A stretch of DNA of 64,000 bases from Podocnemis expansa (lineage: Eukaryota > Chordata > Testudines > Podocnemididae): the NCBI GenBank assembly GCA_007922195.1, contig ML682232.1, forward strand, positions 417,268 to 481,267. The letters run 5' to 3'. This document shows positions 1 to 13,466 of the stretch, piece after piece. The position numbers and the translations under genes were made by a program. Below the pieces are notes generated by a model. It worked only from the letters and a program-made list of their open reading frames with translations. It searched no databases and was not told the DNA's origin. Numbering within the stretch: the stretch's first letter is position 1; each line of letters begins with the position of its first letter.

Positions 1-145
1 AGTCGACTTTATAAGTGGACCTTATAAAGTCAACTTTACTGGACCCTAAAGTCGACTTTATTGCCCTGCAGTGTAGACAGGGCTCTGTTTAAGTTGACTT
101 AAGGGTCCTTAAGTCGACTTAAACACATTGTGTAGACACACCCAT
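1..145. mobile_element. Truncated end of a Harbinger-type DNA transposon
   Basis: The window opens inside an element rich in TTAAGTCGACTTAA-type palindromes (perfect copy at 109-122). It ends at GTGTAGACACACCC near 143, the right-hand terminal inverted repeat of the GGCTATGTCTACACT class. A second TIR-like motif, GCAGTGTAGACAGGGC, lies about 60 bp inside the end. The same arrangement is seen in the elements at 20519 and 28923. The other end lies outside the window, so length and target duplication cannot be judged. The palindrome type matches the larger relic at 47274-49782. Confidence 0.6.
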
Positions 146-3100
146 TGACATTTCCCAGCTATCTCATAGGGAAGATTTTACAAAGGCATGACTTTAGAAA
201 ATAATTGTCTAATGTCTAGGATGGAATTTTCAAAAGCACTGCTTCTGTTCCTATTAAAATCATTGGCGTTTTACCCCTGATTTCAACCGTGCCACAGTTA
301 AGCCATACCAGACCCCTTTTTAAAATGTTCCTTATATATGAGTTGGATGAGCAGTAAAGTTGTTTATTCCATCTAATAAGGAGGACAGCAGAATTTCTTA
401 GGGATATTTTAAGAATTCCCAACAAAATTGTTGGGTAAAGGCTGTTCCAGTTTTTAGGTCTATATTTTAGGTAAATGTGATTCCCATGGACTGGAAGACA
501 GATGTTTCTTTCCCACACCTCCCCAGACATGCATTTTTATTTTGTATTACCTCTTGCTGTAGAGCAGCGTCCTTGACAGTGGTTTATAAAATTAAATGTT
601 GCTATGTAAAAGCTTGAATAAGAACTGAAAGCTGAGAGAGAGAAACAATGAGACATGGTAAAGAAAAGTTGGGCAGATTTTTAGCTGTTGTAAATTTGCA
701 CTGCTGTGTAAATAAAGTTGAGAATCTAGCCCACCATTTGAAAAGTTCACGAGGCACAGAAATATAGAAATGATCATCAAGATGGCATGAGTTGTAGAGA
801 CCAAATGTCTAAGACTGGGAGCAGAGAGGAAGCCTGGGCTAATGGAACCAAGGAGAATAGGAATGTTCCATACAGCAGGCTAGGATAAAGAATGTCATTT
901 TGAACTGGCTACTGAGCCAAATGGCAAGTTATTTTAGGATGTGGGAGATGTACTTGTGCATGTATGTATATCTAAGACCTTGTCTGACACCATTCTGCAA
1001 AAGCTGAAGTCTGGAGAACTGAAAATTGGTGAAATCAAGTAGAAAGGACTCATCAGCAAAGGTGGGAAGACATGAAAGCAACCACTGATGAGGATTTTGG
1101 CAGAAGTGCGTCAAAACACTAGCATACATACACAATGTGGTGGAGGGAGTGACAAACATATGTGACGCGAGAGGCAGAATACATTTAAAGTTCAAAGAGG
1201 AAGCCAAAATTACAGATGGTGGCGGCAACTAGCAGATCAGTAGCAGGGATGTTTCTCTGACCTGAGAAATATTTAGCTGCTGTTTACTGAAAGATATTTA
1301 TTAAAAATTTGGAATGAGATTTACACTGAACTGACGAGTACGCAAGTGATATTTAAGAATAATGGTAGGGATAAGACAATGAAGAGGAAAAAGGTAGCTA
1401 AAAGAGACAGGGAGGTGAATGCGATACGCCTGCATAGAGGAATGCACCTTAGCACAGGGGATTGCTATCAGATATGGAGATTCAGTCTTCATTATTGACA
1501 GCAAATTTGTTGCTGTCAGATCAATCTTTCCAATTGACTGATCAGGTCTGTGAACACCTGCTCAGCTGATCAGGAAATCAATCACTGAAGCCCACCCCTG
1601 CAAGTGGAATAGTACTGAATAGAAAGGAAGGCATTTCCCCTTGATGCAGCACACTGAAGGCACTGCTTAAGTAGTCAGTAGTCAGTCGAAGACATACATG
1701 CAAGGTATTTTAAGTACTTTGCATATCACCTTTCGACTGCTGCCAAAATCCCACCACCATGTAGACCTGCCCAGAGACAGAGCAGTTTGCCAGAGATGTA
1801 GGAAATCATAGCAAGGGGTAATCAATGATGAAAGCACCCCAGGAGGAGGGATCAGCCCACAATGTCAAAGAATTCCATATGAAAAGCATCCTAAGTGCAC
1901 CCATTGCATTTCACAGGTCAAGACTGTTCATTAAAAATTGCTGAGAGAAACTAGATATAGGCCAAACTGGTATAAAAAAAATTTAGTGACCTGAGACACA
2001 GGTTCTGGAGACACACGATTTGCTGTTAGGGGGTATAACCAACTGTCCTGATAGACCAAGCTCTTTGAACCTTTGGCCAATTTCATTGTGAAAGGTGTAA
2101 TTACTTTCAGCAATGTCCCTATCTCACAGCAGTCACAGCCAGTTTATTATTGACTGGACAGATACTGTAATGTTAGTCCTGACAATGCTACTTTCTGGGC
2201 ATATCAGTTCAAATGATAATATAAAAATCAAGCTTCTCCAAGTATATAATGTGCCATGTCTGCTAATCTTTCAATCAGCAAGCACATCTATGCATATTCA
2301 GGGAACTATTGTATTGAACAAGCTGCCTGTGGCTGAGTGATAGTGTGATTAAAAATAAATAATTAAATGCAAGGAAAACAGTTGAGCTACAAGTGGGAAA
2401 CAAAGAAAGCTTAATGTCAAGAGGAAACTAGCACACCTGTTTAGCCATGCCTGACTGATAAAATAGTGTGAACACATTTGTAAATGAGCTAAAATGCCTC
2501 CAGGATTTCACATTGTGGTTACATATCTGCTTCCTTGTTCACTTTGGCAAAGTAACAGAATCTTACATTTCAAAAATACCATCATAAAGAGACAGGAAGC
2601 ACATGGGGTGAGTGAGGCTTCATTCCCCTTTCCATTCACAATTTGGTAAATCGTTTTTGCCTTTCTCTTCCCTGTTTCCAGCCCTCTTCCATATGTTTAT
2701 ATTGTAAATGCTGAAAGGACTCTATGGGCTTGCCTGAAGCTGGCTTCTGTTTTTGCATGCCCACTTGTATGTGCACAACAGAGTACAGGCAGGAAAGTGG
2801 GCATGCAGCTGCTTGCATGGGTAAAAATGCATTACCATGTGCAAACTGGAAAGCATGAACACCTAACTTCAATTTTTATGTGGTGAGAAAGAAAGAAGAA
2901 AAGAGGGTTCAATTCTCCTTTGTCTGACTGGAATCAGTAGATGTTTTCCAACAAACTTCACTGGGATCTGCATTGGGCTATATTACTCCTCTATTCTATG
3001 CACACAAGAACCATTCACCTGCTTAATGTGCCAGACAAGCCTCTTATGTCTCTCTTCTCAATCAGTGGGAAAAAAAACTCCCATGGGTTATTTGCTACTT

Positions 3101-4062
3101 GAAAAAAGCCCCAAAAGCCTAGATCTTTACTTTTCTGTCCCTGATGACATGGGTTGTACTGACAAGTTTTACTCTTCAACAATGAGGTTTACTAATGCTG
3201 CCTCCATTATGGTCAATGATGATGATGATGTAATTAATGAAGATCTATTATATTTTATTGATGTCAAGCATATGTCAATTATAAATGGGACAGGATGTAT
3301 TTGCTTGAGCTTCTCTCTTCTAGGAGGGTTGTGAAATCGGAGTCCAATCCTGGATTGGGGATAAAAACTGCACCTTTTATAATTGTAATAGTATCCAGAT
3401 GTTTCTCTGTAATATGAATGCAGGTGATGAAAGCAGTTAACTGGTACTGAGTGCACATGCTTTTAGCACAGGTGGGACTCGCTCCCATTCCCAATGCTAC
3501 AGCCAATTGCATATTAGCTGATTTAACAAAAGAAAGGTCCAGATGATGTAAAAGCTAAAAATGTGGAGATTTGGGTGACATTCCATCATTGTCAGGTTTT
3601 CTGCAAGTTGAGCAAACAGAACAAAAGCAGAGTACTACTTTAAAAAAATGAAAAGACGTCTAAACCCACAGGGTCAGATTCTGTTAAAAAACCATTTATG
3701 AACATCTGAGCGTAGCCAACACCAGCAGCAGAAGAGGATGCTTAATACCTTATCAGGAATGCACATCAATTGGAGAGAGTGATCATTTTGTCAGAACTCT
3801 CCCATAAATATCACTAACATCTTCTTGTTTTGACCATGTATCTAACTACTGGAACAATGTCCAAGATTTATGGTCTCTTTACAGTTCCTGTTGTGGTGGT
3901 CTAGGAAAGAATGATTTGACAGGGCCAGTAAGTTGTGCCAACTGGTTTGATTGCTATTAACATTTCAGAAAGCATCTAAATCTATCCAGTTGGTCTCAGT
4001 TGCCGTATAATACAGCCTGTCTCTGAAATGATGCATGAAGTGTGGATGGTAGATTATTACAG
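146..4062. other. Unique AT-rich non-coding DNA
   Basis: I see no gene, no clear transposon ends and no tandem array. The open frames are short, unrelated to known domains and scattered over all frames. A small inverted motif around TGATCAGG occurs near 1540-1575. The stretch may be intron or intergenic DNA. Confidence 0.5.
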
Positions 4063-4141
4063 AATAATGACATTCAGCCTAAAAAATCATACCACTGCAC
4101 CTTTAACACAATAATCCTGGCTCCCAATGGTCTCTCAACAG
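4063..4141 (+). other. Exon-like segment, weak candidate
   Basis: The segment is preceded by ATTATTACAG and followed by GTAAGC, so it has a possible acceptor and a good donor. One frame is open across all 79 nt (26 codons plus 1 nt) and includes the residues SYHCTFNTIILAPNG. The polypyrimidine tract is poor and the frame stays open only from about 4039 upstream. I do not recognise the peptide. A chance match is the likelier explanation. Confidence 0.12.
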
Positions 4142-4191
4142 GTAAGCTTCAATTTTCATTTCTCTCATAAATCCAGACTTTTCAAGTTTAT

Positions 4192-4310
4192 TTAATTATT
4201 TATTATTTGTACTACGCTTGGTGCCTACAAACACCAGTCAAGGAGAGTCATATAATAATGATGGTGGTCCCCATCCCAGAGAATTCACAACCTATGTGAT
4301 AAAGATCTTT
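4192..4310 (+). repeat. Old amniote interspersed repeat fragment
   Basis: TATTATTTGTACTACGCTTG is followed by a segment ending in CCCAGAGAATTCACAACCTA. This matches my memory of a common reptile and bird repeat whose end reads like 'cagtccctgccccaaagagcttacaatctaa'-type sequence. Related pieces are at 30805-30880, 56838-57010 and 63633-63690. The family name is not certain. Confidence 0.4.
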
Positions 4311-7225
4311 GCTATGTCAAATCATGCCTCGCTGAGCTTTACTGTTCACATTTGGAGTCCAGGTGAGAAAAGAGGGGTATCTGAGGTTTACACCAAGACT
4401 ACATACCCTCAGTTAAATTATGCAATTAAATTATAAACGACATAGAGCCTGCTCAGCACCTAGGCATTCTCTAGCTTATTTAAATAGATCATGACGCTAA
4501 CAATTTCAGGTCCAACTTTTGGGTCTAGTCTACTCTGCCTTATTTACAACCGTGGCCAAGTATTAGTCCTGTTTTTCATCATTGATGGACGTGAGTTTAT
4601 TCTAATAATCAATTTGTGAAGGACAAAGAGCTTCTACATAATAATTTAAGAATACTGAGATGTAATGATGTTATCAATACTGCATGTAACCTGTCAGTGA
4701 GGTAAAGTTACTGTATTGTTACACTTTTGATCACCCAGACTTCACCAGAATTCTTGATCTGAAAAACTGGCAAGTAAGTCACACTCGTCTATATTTCCAG
4801 TACCTCCAGCCCCTGATGGCGCTGTAAACATCATAGCATGGTACTATGTCAGTGCTCCCACATCCATTGACAACCAGAACCAGAAAGTGCAGATGCACAT
4901 GTTATTAAGCAATGACACCTGCTGAACACCATCCACAGTTTATGGAAGACACAAAAATATTTCAGCTCAGGTTTGGTTCGACTTTTAGCAAAAGTCTAAT
5001 TTACTACCTAAATCATAAACTATGCTTTTCAAGACTATTATTGAGTCAGAGCCCAAGCTGGTATAAACAGATCCATTGAAGTCAAACAGCTGGGCCAAAG
5101 TTCATAGTTACAAGAACCTTGTCCAAAGAGAAGTTTTATGATACAGGCCCATTGGGTGCATATGATAAAAGTTGTTTATTTGGCACTCTGAGGGTGAAGG
5201 AGTTAAAATACATGTGAATATAAATATTATTCTTCAGAGATTAAACCCATAATCCTGTTTAAAGCCACTAGACTCTTCTGATCATACCATTATTGCTGGC
5301 ATCTGGATTATATATTGAGGCTGCCACTGTTGCAAGACAGATTTTTAAATGTTTAAACATTTTAGACACATTTCAGACATTTATCAAATCGCATTTTTTT
5401 TAAATTGAAACTTTGAGTTTATTAAAAGGAGCCCCCAACCAATACATTCCCCCCAGCCCCCCATTCTTTTAATGGCACGAGGGCCACAGCATTAAGCACA
5501 ACTCTTCTTTTATGCCAGCAATTTTCAAAGGCCAAGTTTAAGTTTGTACCTTTGAGATATTATTGATATAGGTGGAAACAAACACAGATACCACTTCAGC
5601 TGTCTTAATGCAAAACAAAGGCTACGAGCATTTCTTATCCCTGTTATCACACCACAAAGCTATTTATAGTGTGAAATAAGTCCTGCAAAATGCATAGTGT
5701 ATACATTGGATCTGCTATTTCCATGTGCACCAGGGAAAATTCATCAGAAAAAAATGATTTTTTCAGTAATTTTAGAAGATCTACTGTAGCCTCATTTCAG
5801 ATCTGTGTCCCTGAATGACAGGGGTTATATTTCTACATTGCAGCCAAAGTTTGAGGCATAGTCTGTTGCCCTTTGTGGAAGCTAAAGATTTTGGGTTGCA
5901 CCTGTTGAAAGGAATTGGGATTTTTTTTACATTTGGTTGGCTTCAAGCCCACACTACCCAAAGAAGTCTTAGAGAACTGGAAGAAGGATGCTTAGATAAA
6001 GACTATGGTGAAAGTTGAGAATCCCCGGTGGGACGCTGATAGGATAGAGGCATTTCCTTCAATTGTTCCAACTCAGTCTCTTCAGTGTTGCCACCTATCC
6101 CACTTCTCGTCATCTCCCTCTCAGAAGGGCTTTTTCCAGTTACAGCTTGTGTTCCTTCCTATCAGAGGTGCATTAATAAGACTAGAAGGGCAAACTCCTG
6201 CCTGACTCCTCATTTAGCAGAATGTAAACAGCTGGAGTTTCAAACTTTAGGTTCTGGATTGTATGTGAGTATAGGTGAACCAACCATAAAAGCTCAGTTC
6301 ACTGCTTAATTGTGTGCATAATGAAACTTAGAGAGATGACTAAAATTGCTCCAGTCTTGTTCTGTAACACATGATGTACATTGTGCTATCCACTTATCAC
6401 TGAGAAATGTTCAGTCACAGATTCAAATATTCATGCATTATGAAATTCATTAGTATTATCAGACTATAAGGGGCAAACTTCATTCCTGATATAAATCAAT
6501 GCAACATTATTTAGGCAGTTTACTCCAAGGATACATTCAGTCAAAAGTGTATTACCATCCATGGGTATCAGTTATGAGGAAATGAAAGGATCTTTAAAGC
6601 AGCTTTTGAAATAATAAGCTTCTGCGCATATAGAAGTATTTTATCTACTCTTCAAAAAGGAACAAGATATGAGTTTTCCTAGAGCACAAATACCAAAATA
6701 TTCAGATCGTTAGGCTACCACCGTACGTGCGGCCCTTCTACTTTCTTTTTGATGCTAGTTAAAGGACGAAGGGAGATTTCCAGAGATGGTTTCTCCACTG
6801 ACAATCTACCATCTCAGGGAAATTCTTTGTGGATAGATATCTCTGGCACCAGAACACAATAATAGAAATTATAAACTGAAATAAGTGTGTTTCTGTCTGT
6901 ATTTGTGTTTCCACTGCCTGCTGTGCCAAGCAAAGTCACTGAGATTGTGCAGGAAAGTAGGAGGTTAGAGGGAAAGAGAGTAATTAGAGAGATACCCTCT
7001 CCCCCAACTATGTTGCTGTCCAATCCCAAGTGTGCTGTAATTTCTTTATTTTACAAATCCACAGCAATGCTTTTCAAAGTTCATTGAATTCTTTCTCTCA
7101 AACTTCTGTTCATTCCTGTCTTTTAGCTTCAGTACTTCATTTAACACATTCCTGTTCAATAATAAACCTTTTATTCAGATCAAACTCATTGTCATACTCT
7201 TGGAGTCTTCCCTCCAACCATCTTC
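4311..7225. other. Unique AT-rich non-coding DNA
   Basis: No gene or complete mobile element is visible. A short stretch at 5045-5100 (GCCCAAGCTGGTATAAACAG and following) resembles a widespread old reptilian repeat but is too decayed to class. A C-rich run is at 5445-5465. Confidence 0.45.
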
Positions 7226-7375
7226 TGAAATTTCTTAGAGTCATAAATTCTAAGGCCAGAAAGGACCATTGTGATTATCTACCTGACATCCTGAAAAGCA
7301 AGGCCATAGAATTTTCCACAAATAATTCCTAGAGTGTATAAAAAGATATGTCCAATTTCTTCACCTTGTCCCTTT
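7226..7375 (-). mobile_element. CR1-type LINE, 3' end fragment
   Basis: Read on the minus strand, the piece ends with ATCACAATGGTCCTTTCTGG followed by CCTTAGAATTTATGA. This is the 3' tail typical of one CR1-like subfamily, and it is the same subfamily as the longer copy at 40535-42110. It is truncated at its 5' side, as usual for CR1, and has no coding capacity. Confidence 0.6.
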
Positions 7376-8148
7376 GTTTCTTCTCCCCAAGTGCTTTGTG
7401 ACCATCACCTCCCTGTATCTTCTCCAAAACCAGAGTCTCCGACTAGCACACTCATCCTCGGAATTCCAGGCTCTTGTTTCGGAGTCCATTAATCCAAACT
7501 GAAGACCTCCAGCTCCACCTGTCCCTAACTTTCAAAGACAAAAGTAACTTTTCACAGCAAGTATGCAAGGGGCAGGCCCCAGGTTGGTATCTTGCCTTAG
7601 CAAAGTGGGATGGTCATGAGGAAGAATTCTCTATTTGCTTAATGTCTCTTGGATCTTTGCTGGGGCACTGGCTGGTCAGTAGCCCTATCCATCTAAGGGG
7701 AAGAGGGATGGCTTCATTAAGTAACGTCAATCCAACAGGTCTGGGAGCCCCAAGTAGTACACACCAGAGAAGAGAGAAAAGGTAGGGCAAGGAAGAAAAA
7801 AAACCTTACTTTGCTATTTGTGCTTGAATAGCACACTCTACATTTCTCCAATTTCTTTTTTTAAAAAGCATGACTTTGAACAGCATTAAATATGAAAACT
7901 ATTTGGGGAGTCAGAGCAGGAAGAATTGAACTTATTTTGGAACTTGCCATAAATTACATTGGCTCTTCTTTCAAAATTCTAGATTGTCAATATCTAGGGA
8001 CAGTCACCCAGCTGTTAAGTTCTTACTATTGCTTATTCCATGCTCCAAAAGCATATTTAATGTATGCTTGTTCATACTAGTCTACCACCTGCAAATCAGT
8101 CAGCAAAAATATTTTCATTAAAAATACCTTGGCAGAAATGTTCTTTAT
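7376..8148. other. Non-coding DNA, no feature seen
   Basis: The stretch contains a 103-codon open frame (7474-7785) that shows no domain, signal peptide or family resemblance. I treat it as chance. Nothing else is visible. Confidence 0.4.
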
Positions 8149-8648
8149 GGCTATGTCCAGACCAGGGTTTTGTTTTGAAACAACAGCTGTTGTTTCGAAA
8201 TAAAACCGGGCGTGTCCAAACGATGTTTCATTATTTCGAAATGATGGGACCCTGTTGTTTCGAAATAATGACCAGCATTTTGAAATAGTAAAACCTCGCA
8301 TGCAATCAAAATAGCCGTTGTTTTGAAATGGTTGTTTCGAAAGAACGCTGTTCTGACATGTTATTTTGAAATAACCGTTATTTCGAAATAACACCTTTGC
8401 CCTTCTCCTTCCCAGGGCACCTTCCTTTTTATATATATTGGATGGGGGCATGGCCCAGTGAGGGGGCCATGTTGCCACACCTCCAATGCTGCCCCTCTCC
8501 TGAAGCGAAATAGCAAGTCCACACACAGGACACACTATTTTGCTTAGAGGGTTTCCCTTATTTCAAATTAACATTTTCTTATTTCCATTTAAGTTATTTA
8601 AAAATAAGGATTTTATTTCAAAATAACAGTTTATGTATGAACAGAGCC
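8149..8648. mobile_element. Harbinger-type MITE, TTTCGAAA family, copy 1
   Basis: The element begins GGCTATGTCCAGAC and ends GAACAGAGCC, and is flanked on both sides by TAT (8146-8148 and 8649-8651), a 3-bp target duplication. Inside are many variants of the palindrome TTATTTCGAAATAA, with a perfect 16-bp copy at 8377-8392. Near the right half is a non-palindromic core (GCCCTTCTCCTTCCCAGGGC, then a TATATAT run and a G-rich segment). The same core occurs at 17573-18025 and 37308-37790. A 152-codon minus-strand frame here is a by-product of the repeated motif. The element codes for no transposase and would depend on one supplied elsewhere. Confidence 0.8.
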
Positions 8649-8651
8649 TAT

Positions 8652-10345
8652 AAGTTCCACAGTTATTGCCATAAGACTATAAGGATGTGTATTTCCTTTT
8701 AAGATCACAAAGATTTGAATTAGATAAAAAGCTGTCCTCTTTCTTTGGAAATTTTCAAGACCTTGTTTCATGAAAAGTATTAAGATCCCCTATGTGAACT
8801 CAGTATGAGATGAAGAGTATTTCTCAAAGTTAGGTACTGACAAAGTGTATATCAAACCTAGTGGATTAGTGTACACACACACACACACACACACATACAC
8901 ACACACAGAGCACTCCTTCTGAGCAAATGGCAGGATTTCTTTCCCCCCTTCCTAGCTAATACTTGTGGGCATATGGGGTGAGTTTTTTGGATGTTCAATA
9001 GAGTGGTAATGTGGATATGGTATGGTTTTTCCCAGCAACCCCTCTATAAATTAGCTCTTTACCAATAACATTTATATATTTAAACACACCATCCATACAC
9101 AATATTTTTATAAGAATTAATGCATATGGGTTTATGCATACAAATAGTTTTCTAAAAGGGATCAGCATAGTTTATGCACCTTTCTCCTGAGACAGAAAAC
9201 ATCAGCTCAAGCACAGGCCCCAGTTCAGGAAAGCACTTAAGCAGATGATTAAATTCTGTTTTCCTTAGTTGGTTGTAAGCACATATATAGGTGTTCTGCC
9301 AGGATAGGAGCCATAATTTGTTGTGTCCTACCATTAAAGGGAAATTGAAACCCAATTTCAATTGGGGGTGTGCTAATCACATCCACTATACTATTGTGTT
9401 CATTGTCCGGATGCCTAATTAATAATTTATTATTATATGCAAAATTACTTCATCACACACTTTATTATAAGACAAAGTATTTTCATAATTTTTTTCAGAC
9501 TAAAAATGCTTTTTTCAGAAAATATACTGTAGATATTTCTGTGAAGGTCTGCAGCAGCACAAGTGATAAAGACATTATCAGCAGCCAAGTTTCCTTCCAA
9601 CCTTTCATTTCTGAGTAATTTCTGCAATGAAGAGTGAAGTGTAATAGACATGAAGGAATGTGGCAATCCATTTGTTTTATTTCTATTAAATTATTGCTGA
9701 TTGCAGGTTTGGGGGATGTGTGGGTGAAGTTGGCTGATTTATTTCAGTTTAGTCAGGAATGCTTTTTCAAAACACCTTTAACCTTTTTCTTCCAAACAGT
9801 TAATTTGGGTCACTACTTTTGCAATGAAGCTTTGATTGTTAGAGGAAATACTTCTGCATACTTTCGCTCTGCTGTAACAAAGGCAATATGCTGTGGGCCG
9901 CATGCCAACAGATCTTAAACACAGACTAAGGGAAGAGAGAACGATTAGTTTATGGTGGTCCTATAATCATAGTTTTTCTGTCTTATTGTTTTAATTGCTT
10001 AGCATATATTATACAGCATTATACAGCATATATAGGGTATCCACATTCCTCTGTTTTCTGGTAAGTGTTTTACAACTTTCATCAAACTAAAAACCACTTT
10101 AAAATGTCCAGCCAAATTACATCAGTGCAGTTTCAGCATGTTCTGTACATTGCTATTCAGCTTCTTACAAATAAATCTGCTCAAGACTGAGATGAATTGA
10201 ACAGAGAATGCTGGAAGGAGTTAAGGAAGGGAAAAACAAACTTGCTACAAAGCACAGTAAGGACATAGCTTCTGTTCCTTGTCCACCAGGTTTTGGATGA
10301 GAGAAAGAAGATCTATTTGCTGCCAGTGTAGGATTGTTCTCATCC
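8652..10345. other. Non-coding DNA with a CA microsatellite
   Basis: Apart from the CA run listed separately and a short old repeat trace near 9205-9265 (CAGTTCAGGAAAGCACTTAA), nothing is recognisable. The open frames are short and without features. Confidence 0.4.
8872..8908. repeat. (CA)n microsatellite
   Basis: A CA dinucleotide run of about 37 bp is interrupted once by CATAC. It is likely polymorphic in length. Confidence 0.95.
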
Positions 10346-10500
10346 ATTTTCTAAGCGCTTTCTGCAGTCTAGGTTTAAAAGTGTCTGACAAACGAACTTC
10401 TGCCAATTACCTAGGGAAGCTATTCCATAGCCTAATAAATCTCACTGCCAGGAAAATTTTCCTGATATTCTAGGTAACTTTTTCCTTTCTGAGATAAAAG
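10346..10500 (-). mobile_element. CR1-type LINE, 3' region fragment
   Basis: On the minus strand the sequence contains the CR1 3' coding and tail signature: 'gcagtgagatttattaggct' followed by a segment on a failed closing and a poly-frame stop region. On the plus strand this appears as GAAGCTATTCCATAGCCTAA and CTCACTGCCAGGAAAATTTT. It is short and 5'-truncated. Confidence 0.65.
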
Positions 10501-13079
10501 GACATGGACACTAAGCATGTGTATTTCTGCTATAGGGGCATGTGCCTACCAGGTGTCCCTTACTCCTCACTAGCTGCTGTTACTTACAGAACAGGATTAG
10601 CCAACATGGGAGCATCACACAGCCCTCCTGCAATACCTGCCTTAGCCATCCAAGTGGCATGAGAGATTAAAACCCCTCCTCACTGGGTGCTCTCATTCAA
10701 TGTTATTCCCAGGCTCTTGCTTCCATCAAAGCTCCACAACAAATGACAAACTTTCAGTCTATCCGAGTGGGTGTTCACTGCCTGGAGTTAGCGGTGCTTG
10801 CTCCCTCCCAAATCCATTTCACTCTGTCCTGCACTTTTCAATAGCACCTGAAAGATTTATCTTCCCCCATATACACATTCAGCAGAACTACACTGAACCT
10901 CCATTTGTTACCTTCCTTCCAGTTCCTTTCCTTCCCCTTCATCGACTGTTGTTATGTTTGTACAAGGGTGGTGTTTCATTGGGCTGCAATTTATTTGGTT
11001 TTGGGGCACAGTTCTTGTTCTTACTCCAGACACCAGTCACCTGCTCAGAGTCCCTATAGGTGGCACAACCTGGTATTTGTTAGTAAAGGATTGAACACTT
11101 AGAGATTCACACCTTTCTTTGGGACACTGAAGAACAAAAACTTATATGTAAAAGACTTAGTATTTATAGGAGACAAATTACTGTTGTCTCTGCCTCGTGT
11201 CAACAACAAATTCAAAGGGGATTGGTTGGAGCTGGTGAAACATGCTCAGCAAGGGTGCACTTTGTTTCTTTGGGGAATGGAGGTTTTGGTAGCTCAACTG
11301 GCTTATCAGCGTAGCACCTGAAAGAAAACATCTCATGATTCAAGTTCCCCTGTGAAAACTTTGCACTGTAAGTTAAGCCATTTGCTCTCCACTTCACAAA
11401 TTCAAAGGCTATGGGAGGAGTAGAAACTACAGGTGATGGGGAAAAATATTTCCCCTCCAGAGAGTCCTGTGTCATTTTGGACTGACTTTTTAAAGGTTCT
11501 CGCATCCATGATCCCCCACGTGACCTTGATTTGCAACACATGCCTGCAATGCTGATTTGGTTTCCATGCAGAATTTACTTGGAAAGATGCATACACTCCC
11601 TCCTTCAAAAAGTTGAAATATTTCTTATAAATTAACAAACATGCAAAGCTCATCAGGTTGTAGCTCCTGCTAACTTAGAGAGTGGAAATGCTGCTCTCAT
11701 TTTCATCATCTGGGAGATGGAGTGATACAGACACTGTGTTAGAGTTCATAAAGTGCAAATGGGTTCCAGATCAACCTGTAAGAGAAGCTTCCAACCAGAA
11801 TAGGCAGAGAGAAAGACTATCACCTAATTCCATCCGCTGCTCAAATAGCCTCCTCCCTCCAAACTGAGTAAGAATTCAGGACAGAATTTAAGCATGTGCA
11901 TCATCCTTCATTTAAGTGCTGCCCTACATCAAGATGCTGATCTGAGTAGGGCCCAAATATATTGTGTACAAACACTGCCTCGCATTCCTCCCCTCCAAAA
12001 CATTCCCCGATTTCGTCCATGATGTTCACAAGAAACTGGCCAACCAGCAACAGATAAGTTACGGAGCACTGGCTATGTCATTTTTAATGAAAAGATACTC
12101 CAATATGTATAAACAAATGCATACATATTGTTTTGATTACAAGCCTCTCTTGCTTATTCTTTCTAATGTTGTTCATCTGAGCTCTTTGGTCCATGGACAG
12201 TTTCTTCCTATGGTTATAGGTAGTGCCTCACACAATGTAGAGGCTAAGAAAATACAAACAAATAATAAAATAAAATAAAAAATAAGGTAAAATAAAATGG
12301 TAAACATGCTTGATGTAGAAAACATCATCTATTATGGAGGGAAATAGTAACAATGTCTATAATTAAGGAGTGGCCTGAAACGACCCATAATAATCACTGA
12401 TTTCAGCTTCTTTATAGTTAGGTTTGCCAGAATTTGATTATTATTTTTGAAAAATAATATCTCTGATTATTCTTAAGCCTTTGAAACTTTTTTTATCTAT
12501 TTCAAAGTTCATAGTTGCAGAAAACAATTATGGTGGGTTCATACAATTGTTAAATGAGCATTGATGCTGACATTCAAAAATGTTAAAGCTTTATAAACCA
12601 TTCAAACAAAAATTTTCAGAAGCATATAAAAAACCCCTCAAAACAAGTATTCTTAAATCAAATTTCACTTGTTTTTTTACTCATTCACTAGTCCACCTGT
12701 AACAAAACTAATTCAAAAGACTAGATCTCTGAACTCTTACTCTAATAACTTCTTAAGGAACATTTTTCTTATTCCACCTATCTGTAAAACTTGATTACTA
12801 TCAATCAAAATATTTTTCTTGGTTCATGTTAACACATGGAAATCGACATTTACCAATTACTGATAGAAAAATCTAGTCCTTCCAAGCCTATTTATAACTT
12901 TGCAAAACATTAACCATGTGTTTGAAATGGTCCATTCCAGGTGTCTGCCTTAGGCACTATTGCTTTTGAAATTTAAATTTTCAGCAAAAATAGGCCAACT
13001 GTTTGTTTCCAAGAATGAGCTTAGGGGGAAATATATTGTTTTCCTCTGGTTTAAATAATTTATTTGAGAAGCTTTAGAA
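10501..13079. other. Unique AT-rich non-coding DNA
   Basis: A 119-codon frame at 10700-11059 and a 109-codon minus-strand frame at 11212-11541 are present. Neither shows a recognisable domain, compositional bias of real protein, or splice context. An A-rich simple stretch (AATAAAATAAAATAAA type) is at 12260-12300. I call no gene. Confidence 0.45.
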
Positions 13080-13466
13080 CAGGGTAGGCAAACTTTTTGC
13101 CCAGAGGACCACGTCTGCCTCTAGGTGGGCCAGAGAGGGGAGTGGCCACCATGCTCCAGCCAGAGCACCGTGGCTGCACATGGTAGGAGAGGGGCACAGA
13201 GAAGGAGCAGAGCCAGGAGGGGGGGAGCAGCTGCTGTGCTCAGGCCAGGGGGTGAGTTTGGACCCACGTGGTGGGATAGGGGCAGCCGCAATGCACTGGT
13301 CAGGGCACCAACTCTGTATGCTGTGGGAAAGGAGTGGGCCTGGGAAAGAGGAGCAGTCACCATGCTCCAGCCAGGACACTGCTTTATCCACGTGGTCGGA
13401 GATGGCTGGACCTGGAGAGCCTAACGAAAAGCTCCCACAAGCCATAGTTTGCCTCCTTCTGCTCTA
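13080..13466. mobile_element. hAT-like non-autonomous transposon, GC-rich
   Basis: The left end reads CAGGGTAGGCAAACTTTTTG and the right end is its approximate inverse, AGTTTGCCTCCTTCTG. This is the CAGGGGTGGGCAAACT class of hAT ends. The flanks ctttagaa and ctctaaca are compatible with a decayed 8-bp target duplication (5 of 8). The interior is much richer in G+C than its surroundings and repeats ACCATGCTCCAGCCAG-like units (near 13147 and 13357). Overlapping open frames of 80-123 codons inside result from this GC-rich repetitive sequence and are not genes. Confidence 0.65.

Noticed and set aside
8077..8535. 152-codon minus-strand open frame
   Set aside because: It lies inside the MITE at 8149-8648, and its repeated FRNN-type residues simply translate the TTTCGAAATAAC palindromes.
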